Origin: Christensenella sp. UBA1259
GTDB taxonomy: Bacteria; Bacillota; Clostridia; Christensenellales; Borkfalkiaceae
DNA: 13,990 nucleotides
NCBI GenBank assembly: GCA_002308755.1
Contig: DBVR01000030.1
Span: 29,154 to 43,143, forward strand
Reading direction: 5' to 3'
Shown here: positions 1-6,680 of the stretch, one piece after another
Layout: the number at the start of each line of letters is the position of its first letter
How positions within the stretch are numbered: the stretch's first letter is position 1
Position numbers and translations under genes: made by a program
The notes under the pieces: generated by a model
Told to the model about the DNA's origin: nothing
Database searches by the model: none
The model's input: the letters and a program-made list of their open reading frames with translations, nothing else

Positions 1-1326
1 CCCGGCAGCGAGATATACGGCGGACTTGCCAACAGTTGGGACTACGGCCCCTTGGGCGTCGAATTTAAAAACAACGTCAAAAAGGCGTGGTGGAAACGGT
101 TCGTGCAGGAAAATAAATACAACGTAGGACTCGATTCCGCTATCATAATGAATCCCGAAACGTGGGTGGCTTCGGGACACGTCGGCGGCTTTTCCGACCC
201 GCTTATGGACTGCAAGCAGTGTAAAGCCCGCCACCGCGCCGATAAACTTATCGAAGATTACGCTTTTCAGAACGGCACTTCCGATAACCCCGCGGGCTGG
301 ACTTTCGAAGAGATGTCGAAATTTATAAAAGAACATAATATTCCCTGTCCCGTGTGCGGCGGGCACGAATTCACCGAGATAAAGAAATTCAACCTTATGT
401 TCAAAACCTTTATCGGGGTTACCGAAGACACGGCTTCCACCGTGTACCTGCGCCCCGAAACCGCGCAAGGGATCTTCGTCAACTTCCCCAACGTGCAAAG
501 GGCGTCGAGAAGAAAACTCCCCTTCGGTATCGCGCAGATAGGAAAATCTTTCCGCAACGAGATAACCCCCGGGAACTTTATCTTCCGTATACGCGAATTC
601 GAACAGATGGAACTCGAATTTTTCTGTAAGCCCGGCACAGATTTGGAGTGGTTTAAGTACTGGAAGGACTATTGCCACAAGTTCCTTTTGGACTTAGGGA
701 TAAAGGAAGAACACCTGCGGCTTCGCGACCACGAAAAGGAAGAACTTGCGTTCTACTCAAAGGCGACGACCGACTTCGAGTTTTTATTCCCCTTCGGCTG
801 GGGCGAACTCTGGGGCATTGCCGACCGCACCGATTACGATTTGGGACAGCACGCGAAGTTTAGCGGTAAGGACTTAACTTACTTCGACCAAGAGACCAAC
901 GAACACTATATCCCCTACGTCATAGAACCGTCTTTGGGTGCGGACAGAGTCGCGCTCGCTTTCCTTTGCGCGGCGTACGACGAAGAGACCGTCGGCGAAA
1001 ACGATACGAGAGTGGTTTTGCATTTACACCCGTTCCTTGCGCCTTTTAAGGCGGCGATATTGCCGCTTTCCAAAAAACTCGGCGAAAAGGCGACGGAAAT
1101 TTACGAAGACCTGTCAAAGAACTTTTCCGTCGATTACGACGAGACGGGTTCTATCGGCAAGCGTTACCGCCGTCAGGACGAAGTGGGTACGCCTTTATGC
1201 ATAACCTACGATTTCGAGTCGGAAACCGATAACTGCGTTACCGTAAGGGATCGTGATACCATGGAACAAGTCCGTATCCCGATAACCGAACTTAAAAAGT
1301 ATATCGAAGAAAAGACAGCGTTTTAA
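1..1326 (+). CDS. glyS: Glycyl-tRNA synthetase (single-chain class II), 5'-truncated
   Basis: This enzyme charges tRNA-Gly with glycine in the cytosol using ATP. The frame is open from base 1 and begins inside motif 1 (EIYGGLANSWDYGPLGVE), so only roughly the first 10-20 residues should be missing; the TTG at 52 is an internal codon, not the start. Two CxxC pairs (codons at 211, 220, 346 and 355) form the expected zinc-binding insertion. Class II motif 2 is visible as the FRNE...FRxREFEQME stretch near bases 550-615, and motif 3 as PSLGADRVALAF near 930-965. The C-terminal anticodon-binding domain follows, ending in a normal TAA. This is the homodimeric alpha2 type found in Gram-positives, archaea and eukaryotes, not the GlyQ/GlyS alpha2beta2 type. 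The gene is followed at once by a terminator and faces a convergent operon. Identification is secure; the promoter or any T-box leader lies outside the window. Confidence 0.97.
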   Translation, partial: PGSEIYGGLANSWDYGPLGVEFKNNVKKAWWKRFVQENKYNVGLDSAIIMNPETWVASGHVGGFSDPLMDCKQCKARHRADKLIEDYAFQNGTSDNPAGWTFEEMSKFIKEHNIPCPVCGGHEFTEIKKFNLMFKTFIGVTEDTASTVYLRPETAQGIFVNFPNVQRASRRKLPFGIAQIGKSFRNEITPGNFIFRIREFEQMELEFFCKPGTDLEWFKYWKDYCHKFLLDLGIKEEHLRLRDHEKEELAFYSKATTDFEFLFPFGWGELWGIADRTDYDLGQHAKFSGKDLTYFDQETNEHYIPYVIEPSLGADRVALAFLCAAYDEETVGENDTRVVLHLHPFLAPFKAAILPLSKKLGEKATEIYEDLSKNFSVDYDETGSIGKRYRRQDEVGTPLCITYDFESETDNCVTVRDRDTMEQVRIPITELKKYIEEKTAF

Positions 1327-1341
1327 CGCACGATAAAAACC

Positions 1342-1380
1342 GCCGCCCGCAGGGTTTCCCTGCGGGCGGCTTTTTATTTT
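1342..1380. terminator. Strong bidirectional intrinsic terminator between glyS and yrzE
   Basis: A perfect 13-bp GC-rich stem (1342-1354 with 1358-1370) closes a TTT loop and is followed on the plus strand by TTTTTATTTTTTTATTA. On the other side there is an A5 run at 1335-1339, which reads as a U-run for transcripts arriving from the minus-strand yrzE gene. The position 16 bases after the glyS stop and 23 bases beyond the yrzE stop fits a shared terminator for two convergent units. Confidence 0.93.
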
Positions 1381-1392
1381 TTTATTACGCTT

Positions 1393-1773
1393 TTATTCTT
1401 TGCCGCGGGTGTTGACGGCGATTATTCCCGATACCGCGCCTATCGCCGCGCCGAACAGCATATCGAGAAGAAAACCCGTGCCGAACACCTTTTCGCCGCC
1501 GATAAGGGCGAAAATAAGATATATTATGACTGTGGAAAAAAGTCCCACGATAACGCCCTTAATTAGCCCCGCCTTTCCTTTAAGGGTGAAAAAACACCCG
1601 CAAAACACCGAAGTTATTTTGATGAACTGGTTCACCGCCTTTATCGCGCCGGAAGACAACGCCGTAAGTTTTACTATAAAGGCAAAGACCAAGACCCCGA
1701 AAAGCATACTTATCACAGCAAGCCCCACGCCTTTGACTGCGGAAAGAAAAAATCCGGAACTTTCTTTTTCCAT
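1393..1773 (-). CDS. Small four-helix membrane protein, TIGR04086/YrzE-like
   Basis: A 126-residue hydrophobic protein with four predicted membrane segments (about residues 15-36, 45-66, 70-92 and 101-121), short charged ends, glycine-rich helices and no catalytic motif. Its length, topology and position directly downstream of yajC match the TIGR04086 family (YrzE in Bacillus subtilis, which follows tgt-yajC there). The molecular function of that family is unknown; association with Sec-dependent export is only inferred from position. The ATG at 1773 is the only reasonable start, since the next Met lies inside the first helix. The only Shine-Dalgarno-like sequence is a G5 run 8 bases upstream, and it is buried in a hairpin (see 1774-1814). 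It is the last gene of the minus-strand block and ends at the bidirectional terminator. Confidence 0.8.
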   Translation of the reverse strand: MEKESSGFFLSAVKGVGLAVISMLFGVLVFAFIVKLTALSSGAIKAVNQFIKITSVFCGCFFTLKGKAGLIKGVIVGLFSTVIIYLIFALIGGEKVFGTGFLLDMLFGAAIGAVSGIIAVNTRGKE

Positions 1774-1814
1774 AAAAAATACCCCCGAATATCTATTAAA
1801 AGATATGTCGGGGG
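1774..1814 (-). promoter_or_regulatory. Terminator-like hairpin covering the yrzE ribosome binding site
   Basis: In the 62-base gap between yajC and yrzE, positions 1782-1794 pair with 1801-1814. There are 13 pairs (a 7-bp GC-rich base CCCCCGA/TCGGGGG and a 6-bp ATATCT/AGATAT), one bulged base at 1807 and a 6-base loop. Read in the direction of transcription, the stem is followed by TATTTTTT and then directly by the yrzE ATG. It therefore has the form of an intrinsic terminator. The 3' arm also contains the only G-rich, Shine-Dalgarno-like element for yrzE, so the fold could act as an attenuator or block translation. Structure is seen in the sequence; function is inferred. Confidence 0.65.
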
Positions 1815-1835
1815 CGTTTAGTTTATGCCTTTTTA

Positions 1836-2237
1836 TTACTCTTTATCGGCGGGCTCTTCCTGTTTTTCTTCCGTCTTCTCTTCCGCCGCTACCGCGCTGC
1901 CCTGTGCGGGCGCGGTCTGGTATATCGCGCCTTTGTCGAATTTAACGTAAGATTTGTTGCCGTCAAGCCCCGTTTCCAGAACGAAGGTGTTTTCCGCGTT
2001 GTTTATCTCGGCTACGAAACCGCACACGCCGCCTATCGTCTTCACCCTGTCGCCGACCTTTAAACTGTCGACCATATTTCTCGCTTCTTTCTGTTTCTTC
2101 TTGCCCGATACCGTCTGCCATATAAGTAATCCTATCATACCGACGATTATAACGATGAATATTATCGTCATAGGAAGATTGTTGCCTGTCGGGGTGCTTT
2201 CCGCCGCGTCCGCCGCAGCGTCTAAAAATCTTAACAT
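1836..2237 (-). CDS. yajC: Preprotein translocase subunit YajC
   Basis: YajC is a single-pass inner-membrane accessory of the SecYEG/SecDF translocase. This 133-residue protein shows a short polar N-terminus, one membrane helix (about residues 23-42), the basic stretch GKKKQKEARN, and then the typical small cytosolic domain with LKVGDRVKTIGGVCGFVAEI and a lysine-phenylalanine (VKFDKGAIYQ) end. An acidic, low-complexity tail rich in Glu and Lys (residues about 111-133) follows. The ATG at 2237 is set by a good AGGAGA ribosome binding site 7 bases upstream (2245-2250). The gene lies 98 bases after tgt, and the gap holds its own near-consensus promoter. Position between tgt and a YrzE-like protein is the Gram-positive arrangement; secDF is not in the window. 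Confidence 0.93.
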   Translation of the reverse strand: MLRFLDAAADAAESTPTGNNLPMTIIFIVIIVGMIGLLIWQTVSGKKKQKEARNMVDSLKVGDRVKTIGGVCGFVAEINNAENTFVLETGLDGNKSYVKFDKGAIYQTAPAQGSAVAAEEKTEEKQEEPADKE

Positions 2238-2268
2238 TTTTACGTCTCCTTAAAAATCTGTTATTCCC

Positions 2269-2297
2269 ATTGTAAACGATTTCCGCCGTTTTTGCAA
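2269..2297 (-). promoter_or_regulatory. Sigma-A-type promoter for yajC-yrzE
   Basis: On the minus strand, TTGCAA (2292-2297) and TACAAT (2269-2274) are separated by exactly 17 bases. The predicted transcription start near 2262 gives a leader of about 25 bases that contains the yajC AGGAGA site. This would let yajC and yrzE be transcribed separately from the upstream queA-tgt genes. Confidence 0.7.
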
Positions 2298-2335
2298 GCG
2301 TTTTAAAGCCACTTTGCCGTTTTCGACGCTTTTCG

Positions 2336-3466
2336 TCAATCGTATTTTCTGTACAGCCCGCGGGTGCTTTTATAAAACTCTTCCCGAAACTCCGTGAACC
2401 TGTCTTCCATTATCGCCTGCCGCACGTCCGCCATAAGCGAATTGAGATAGGTTATGTTGTGCAGGCTTATCATCATACCGCCTATCATTTCCCCTGCGTT
2501 TATCGCGTGGCGAAGGTAGGCTTTCGTATAGTTTTTGCAGGCGTAACAGTCGCATAACGGATCTATCGGCTTAAAATCTTCCTTATACGCCCCGTTCCTT
2601 ACCACCACTTTGCCGTCGTGAGTTAAGGCAGTACCGTTTCTCGCCACTCTCGTCGCCAGAACGCAGTCGAACATATCCACGCCGCGATAAACCCCTTCCA
2701 CCAGACAGTCGGGACTGCCCACGCCCATAAGGTACCTCGGAACGTTTTCGGGATACAACGGCAGAAGATCGTCCAAAACTTCGTACATAACTTCCTTGGG
2801 TTCGCCGACGGACAGCCCGCCTATCCCGAATCCGTACTTTATGTACGGCAGAGTGGCTTTAAGACTTTCACGCCTTAAATCTTTGAAAACGTTGCCCTGT
2901 ATTATGGGAAACAACGCCTGATCTTCCCTTTTATGGGCGGCGTAGCACCGATCCAACCACTTCAGCGTCCTTTCCATAGCCAGCGCGGAATAGTTGTAGT
3001 CCGCGCCGAAAGTCGAACACTCGTCGAACGCCATTATTATGTCCGCGCCGAGATTTTCTTCTATCTCCATCACCTTTTCGGGGGTGAACAGGTGCTTACT
3101 TCCGTCGACGTGGGAATTAAAAAACACCCCGTCGTCCTTTATCTTGTTGAGTTTCGCAAGCGAAAACACCTGAAACCCGCCGCTGTCGGTGAGAATAGGT
3201 TTATCCCACGCCATAAACTTGTGAAGCCCGCCCGCCTTTTTGACTATGTCGTCGCCGGGGCGCATGTAAAGGTGATAGGTGTTGGCGAGAAGTATCTGCG
3301 TTTTCGCTTCTTTAAGGTCACGCGGCATAACGCCTTTCACCGTAGCCTGCGTCCCCACGGGCATATAGGTGGGCGTTAAAATATCCCCGTGGGGAGTATG
3401 CAGTATCCCCGCGCGGGCACCCGTCCTACTATCTTGTTTTATTACTTCGTAAGAAAATTTTTCCAT
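2336..3466 (-). CDS. tgt: tRNA-guanine transglycosylase (queuine/preQ1 tRNA-ribosyltransferase)
   Basis: Tgt exchanges guanine at wobble position 34 of GUN-anticodon tRNAs for preQ1, the first tRNA-bound step of queuosine synthesis. The 376-residue protein has the family's usual length. Visible landmarks are DSGGFQVFSL with the general acid/base Asp94, the base-recognition region FDEC (148-150) and GIGGLSVGEPKE (214-224), and the nucleophile Asp267 in DMFDCVLATR. The zinc site is Cys305, Cys307, Cys310 and His336. The usual Pro in the DCVLPTR motif is Ala here. It follows queA by 29 bases and so is probably co-transcribed. I see no Shine-Dalgarno sequence before the ATG at 3466 (the preceding bases are GTTTAATTGATATT), but alignment of the N-terminus with known Tgt supports this start. 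Confidence 0.97.
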   Translation of the reverse strand: MEKFSYEVIKQDSRTGARAGILHTPHGDILTPTYMPVGTQATVKGVMPRDLKEAKTQILLANTYHLYMRPGDDIVKKAGGLHKFMAWDKPILTDSGGFQVFSLAKLNKIKDDGVFFNSHVDGSKHLFTPEKVMEIEENLGADIIMAFDECSTFGADYNYSALAMERTLKWLDRCYAAHKREDQALFPIIQGNVFKDLRRESLKATLPYIKYGFGIGGLSVGEPKEVMYEVLDDLLPLYPENVPRYLMGVGSPDCLVEGVYRGVDMFDCVLATRVARNGTALTHDGKVVVRNGAYKEDFKPIDPLCDCYACKNYTKAYLRHAINAGEMIGGMMISLHNITYLNSLMADVRQAIMEDRFTEFREEFYKSTRGLYRKYD

Positions 3467-3495
3467 AATATCAATTAAACGCAGAAGTGCGAAGT

Positions 3496-4521
3496 TTATA
3501 AAATCATCATAGAGTCGCCGAAAGAAAAAAATCTGTACTTTTCCTGCACAGCCGTTTTATACAGTTCCAGAATCTTTTCCCTGCCCGTAAGACAGGAAAC
3601 GAGCATTATAAGGGTGCTTTTCGGCAGGTGAAAGTTGGTTATAAGCCCGTCGACGCACTTAAACTTATAAGGCGGGTACAGAAATATCTGCGTGTCGGCT
3701 TTTACGGGGCGGATAAACCCTTTTTCGTCCGCCGCGCTCTCCAACGCCCTTACGCTTGTAGTTCCGACGGCGAAAACTCTTCTTCCTTCCTTTTTCGCTC
3801 GGTTTACCGTTTCCGCCGCGAAATCGTCTATCTCGTAATATTCCGAGTGCATGTGGTGTTTTTCGACGTTTTCTTCCTTTACGGGGCGGAAAGTTCCCAA
3901 ACCCACGTGCAATAGAATATCGACTACGATAACGCCTTTCGCCTTTAACTCGGAAAGTAAACTTTCGGTAAAGTGCAGTCCCGCCGTCGGCGCCGCCGCC
4001 GAACCGTCTGTCTTGGCGTATACCGTCTGGTAGCGGTTTTTGTCTTTAAGTTTTTCCTTTATATACGGCGGAAGCGGCATTTCGCCTATCCGCGAAATAA
4101 TATCTTCGAAAACCCCGTCGTAAATAAACTTCACCCTTCTCGAACCCGTTTCGGGAAAAGTGCCGATAATGACGAGAGACAGTTCGTCGGAAACGGAAAG
4201 TTTCGTGCCCGTGCGGCACTTTTTGCCGGGCTTTACCAACACTTCCCACTCGGTAAGATCCAACCGTTTTAGGAGAAGTATCTCAACCCTGCCGCCGTGT
4301 TCGGTAAAAGCGAAAAGACGGGCGGGCAGTACTTTGGTGTTGTTCCTTACCAAAACGTCGCCCGCTCTCAAAAAATCCTTTACGTCGCGAAAATGCCTGT
4401 GAAAAACTTCGCCCGTATCTCTGTCGTAAACCAAAAGCCGCGACGCGTCTCGGGGTTCTATCGGCGTCTGCGCAATGAGTTCTTCGGGAAGAAAATAGTC
4501 GAAATCGGAAGTTTTAATCAT
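3496..4521 (-). CDS. queA: S-adenosylmethionine:tRNA ribosyltransferase-isomerase
   Basis: QueA transfers and isomerises the ribosyl part of S-adenosylmethionine onto tRNA-bound preQ1 to give epoxyqueuosine, the step after Tgt. The 341-residue protein matches the family end to end: FDYFLPEELIAQTP near the start, RNNTKVLPARL (59-69), the signature AAAPTAGLHFT (175-185), HVGLGTFRPV (205-214), TTSVRALESA (254-263), LITNFHLPKSTLIMLVS (293-309) and the GDSMMIL C-terminus. The start ATG (4521) overlaps the end of ruvB by 8 bases (ATGATTAA), with an AGGAAG ribosome binding site inside the ruvB tail, so translation is probably coupled. Together with tgt it forms the queuosine pair of the operon; queG/queH and the preQ1 biosynthesis genes are not in the window. 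Confidence 0.97.
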   Translation of the reverse strand: MIKTSDFDYFLPEELIAQTPIEPRDASRLLVYDRDTGEVFHRHFRDVKDFLRAGDVLVRNNTKVLPARLFAFTEHGGRVEILLLKRLDLTEWEVLVKPGKKCRTGTKLSVSDELSLVIIGTFPETGSRRVKFIYDGVFEDIISRIGEMPLPPYIKEKLKDKNRYQTVYAKTDGSAAAPTAGLHFTESLLSELKAKGVIVVDILLHVGLGTFRPVKEENVEKHHMHSEYYEIDDFAAETVNRAKKEGRRVFAVGTTSVRALESAADEKGFIRPVKADTQIFLYPPYKFKCVDGLITNFHLPKSTLIMLVSCLTGREKILELYKTAVQEKYRFFSFGDSMMIL

Positions 4522-5545
4522 TTTCTTCCTGCTTGTCGTAAATTATGTTTTCGGGCGCGGGTTTACCTATGTGCAGGTACCCGTCGCGAAGCAATATCCT
4601 GCCGCGCGGCGTTCTCGCTATAAAGCCGAGTTGAAGAAGATAGGGTTCGTAAACGTCTTCTATCGTGCCCGCGTCTTCGTTAACCGTCGCGGATATCGTA
4701 TCGAGTCCCGCAGGCCCGCCGTTGAATTTTTCGGCAAGCGCGGTAAGAAACCTTACGTCGGTGGCGTCAAGCCCGAGTTCGTCTATATCCAGCATTTTAA
4801 GGGCGGCTTTGGCGTCGGAAAGTTCTATGCCCTTGTGCCGCATTACTATCGCGTAATCTCTCACGCGCCTTAACAGTCTGTTGGCGATACGCGGCGTACC
4901 CCTGCTCCTTTTGGCTATTTCTTCCGCCGCCGAAGGTTCTATCCCGATATTGAGCATACCCGCGGCGTTGGTAACTATCTTTTTAAGTTCCGCCGCCGAA
5001 TAATTTTCAAGCCTGCATATAACCCCGAATCTATCTCTTAGCGGCGAAGACAGCATCCCCGCTCTCGTCGTCGCCCCGATAAGGGTAAAGTGCGGCAAAG
5101 GAAGTTGAACGTTATTCGCCGACGGCCCTTTGCCGATTATGAAGTCAAGGGTGAAATCTTCCATCGCGGGATACAGTATCTCTTCGACGTTGTGGTTTAA
5201 CCTGTGTATCTCGTCGATAAACAGAACGTCCCCTTCGTTAAGGTTCGTCAGTATCGCCGCAAGATCCCCCGCACGCTCTATGGCGGGACCGCTGGTTATC
5301 TTTATCTGCGCGCCGAGTTCGTTTGCGATTATGTGCGCAAGCGTCGTTTTGCCGAGACCTGCGGGACCGTACAAAAGGACGTGGTCCATCGCTTCGTGCC
5401 GCATTTTCGCGGCGGCTATCCCCACCGCAAGGTTGTTTTTTATCTTTTCCTGACCGATATATCCGTCCATCGACTTGGGACGCAGGACGTTTTCTATCTC
5501 CGTTTCCACGTTGTCTATCGTGCTGGTTACCAAAACTTCTTCCAT
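4514..5545 (-). CDS. ruvB: Holliday junction branch migration ATPase RuvB
   Basis: RuvB is the hexameric AAA+ motor that, loaded by RuvA, drives branch migration of Holliday junctions. The 343-residue protein shows LRPKSMDGYIGQ near the N-terminus, Walker A GPAGLGKTT (60-68), Walker B VLFIDEIHRL (107-116), sensor 1 LIGATT (155-160), the arginine-finger region LRDRFG (169-174), sensor 2 GTPRIANRLLRR (216-227) and the C-terminal winged helix with RTPRGR (311-316). The second residue of the P-loop is Ala where most RuvB proteins have Pro; the Lys and Thr that bind ATP are kept. Only 2 bases separate it from ruvA, and I see no strong Shine-Dalgarno site, so it may depend on coupling to ruvA. It overlaps queA by 8 bases. 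Confidence 0.98.
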   Translation of the reverse strand: MEEVLVTSTIDNVETEIENVLRPKSMDGYIGQEKIKNNLAVGIAAAKMRHEAMDHVLLYGPAGLGKTTLAHIIANELGAQIKITSGPAIERAGDLAAILTNLNEGDVLFIDEIHRLNHNVEEILYPAMEDFTLDFIIGKGPSANNVQLPLPHFTLIGATTRAGMLSSPLRDRFGVICRLENYSAAELKKIVTNAAGMLNIGIEPSAAEEIAKRSRGTPRIANRLLRRVRDYAIVMRHKGIELSDAKAALKMLDIDELGLDATDVRFLTALAEKFNGGPAGLDTISATVNEDAGTIEDVYEPYLLQLGFIARTPRGRILLRDGYLHIGKPAPENIIYDKQEEND

Positions 5546-5547
5546 TT

Positions 5548-6135
5548 TTATCTCATACTTTTAAGCGCAAGCGCTATTTTTTGCTGTACCGTCGTCGCTC
5601 CCGCGGCTTTCGCCTGTTTTAAGGCGGTTATGCTTTCGGTCTTTGAAAAACCCAGCCCCAAAAGCGCGGAAAGCGCGTCGTCTTCCTCTTCTTCCGCTAA
5701 ATCCGACTTCTCGGCGGAAACCCCGCCGACGGCGCCGCCGCCTATTTTGTCTTTGAGTTCTAAAATTATCCGCTCCGCGGTCTTTTTGCCGAGCCCTTTT
5801 ATCTGCGAAAGACCTTTTACGTCTTCCGTCGCTATCTTGACCGCAAGTTCGTCGGCTTCCATTTCGGACAGCATGGCTATCCCCATTTTGGGACCTACGC
5901 CCGACACCGATATAAGATGCAGAAACATCTTTTTTTCCGCGCCGTTTATAAAGCCGTAAAGCGATATCCCGTCTTCCCTTACCGCCGTGTAAACGAAAAC
6001 TTCCCCGCCGCCTTCCCTTACCAGTTTCCTGTACGCGGACGCCGAACAGCTTATTTCGTACCCGACGCCGCCCGTTTCCAGAATAACGACGTTGTCTTCC
6101 GAGGAAACCAGTCTTCCTTTAACGAATCCTATCAT
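5548..6135 (-). CDS. ruvA: Holliday junction branch migration protein RuvA
   Basis: RuvA tetramers bind the four-way junction and recruit RuvB. The protein is 195 residues from the ATG at 6135 (MIGFVKGRLVS), the canonical N-terminus. A longer frame back to 6189 exists but lies inside ruvC and lacks a ribosome binding site, while AAGGAG stands 6-7 bases before 6135 and overlaps the ruvC stop codon. Domain I is an OB fold (about 1-62). Domain II carries two helix-hairpin-helix motifs (around 74-89, with SVSGVGPKMG, and 109-126, with IKGLGKKTAERI). An acidic, flexible linker (about 131-152) leads to the RuvB-binding domain III (153-195, with DDALSALLGLGFS). It sits 8 bases after ruvC and 2 bases before ruvB, in one operon. 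Confidence 0.97.
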   Translation of the reverse strand: MIGFVKGRLVSSEDNVVILETGGVGYEISCSASAYRKLVREGGGEVFVYTAVREDGISLYGFINGAEKKMFLHLISVSGVGPKMGIAMLSEMEADELAVKIATEDVKGLSQIKGLGKKTAERIILELKDKIGGGAVGGVSAEKSDLAEEEEDDALSALLGLGFSKTESITALKQAKAAGATTVQQKIALALKSMR

Positions 6136-6143
6136 AACGCTCC

Positions 6144-6638
6144 TTAAATACTGAACAGTTTGCCGAGTTTGTTGGTCTGCGCATGGCACAGCGCGACGGC
6201 AAGCGCGTCCGCCGCGTCGTCGGGACGCGGTATGCCTTTAAGCCCCAGCGTGTTCTTTACCATCGCCTGTATCTGGTGCTTGTCCGCCCTGCCGTAACCC
6301 GTAAGCGCCTGCTTTATCTGCAACGGCGTGTATTCGTAGAGTTTCACGCACTCCTTTACCGCCGTAAGAAGAAGTACGCCCCTTGCGTGGGCGACGTTGA
6401 TGCCCGTGGTTACGTTCTTTGCGAAAAACAGTTCTTCCACCGCTATTTCGTCGGGACGGAATTTCTCTATTATCTGCTTTACGCCCTTTTCGATAAGGCA
6501 AAGTCTTGCCGCAAGGTTTTCTTCCTTGGGCGTGGATACTATGCCGTAATCCACCATAACCGGCTTTATCGCCTTGGTCTTTTCTATCACCCCGTAACCG
6601 AGAGTCGCCAGCCCCGGGTCGAATCCCACTATTATCAC
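6144..6638 (-). CDS. ruvC: Crossover junction endodeoxyribonuclease RuvC
   Basis: RuvC is the dimeric RNase H-fold resolvase that nicks Holliday junctions processed by RuvAB. I start it at the GTG at 6638, giving 164 residues with the catalytic Asp at position 7, exactly as in E. coli RuvC. The other acidic catalytic residues are Glu68 (in IAVEELFFAKN), Asp141 and Asp144 (in RPDDAADALA). A longer frame beginning at a TTG (6674) adds 12 residues not found in the family, and that TTG is part of a promoter -35 box. No ribosome binding site precedes the GTG; instead a near-perfect promoter ends 7 bases before it, so the mRNA may be leaderless. It is the first gene of the ruvC-ruvA-ruvB-queA-tgt unit. 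Confidence 0.93.
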   Translation of the reverse strand: MIIVGFDPGLATLGYGVIEKTKAIKPVMVDYGIVSTPKEENLAARLCLIEKGVKQIIEKFRPDEIAVEELFFAKNVTTGINVAHARGVLLLTAVKECVKLYEYTPLQIKQALTGYGRADKHQIQAMVKNTLGLKGIPRPDDAADALAVALCHAQTNKLGKLFSI

Positions 6639-6645
6639 GATATCT

Positions 6646-6674
6646 ATTGTAAAATATTTCCGAAATTTTGTCAA
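6646..6674 (-). promoter_or_regulatory. Near-consensus sigma-A promoter for the ruvC operon
   Basis: On the minus strand, TTGACA (6669-6674, perfect -35) and TACAAT (6646-6651, one mismatch from TATAAT) are separated by 17 bases. The -35 begins 6 bases after the recF stop codon. The -10 ends 7 bases before the ruvC GTG, so transcription should start within about a base of the start codon (6638-6639). Confidence 0.82.
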
Positions 6675-6680
6675 TAAAGA

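Noticed and set aside
1531..1539. A DnaA-box-like TGTGGAAAA
   Set aside because: Isolated, inside the yrzE coding region, far from dnaA.
1400..1945. A 181-residue plus-strand open frame opposite yrzE and the yajC end
   Set aside because: Antisense shadow that runs through the hairpin region and has no initiation signal or recognisable domain.
5204..5959. A 251-residue plus-strand open frame opposite ruvA and ruvB
   Set aside because: It is a shadow of the coding bias of ruvA/ruvB; the translation is Ser/Ala-rich and resembles no family I know.
6136..6189. An 18-residue N-terminal extension of RuvA
   Set aside because: It lies in the ruvC coding region. RuvA proteins start with MIG, and the ribosome binding site AAGGAG supports the start at 6135.
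6639..6674. A 12-residue N-terminal extension of RuvC from a TTG
   Set aside because: The TTG is part of the TTGACA -35 box, and the GTG at 6638 places the catalytic Asp at residue 7 as in E. coli.
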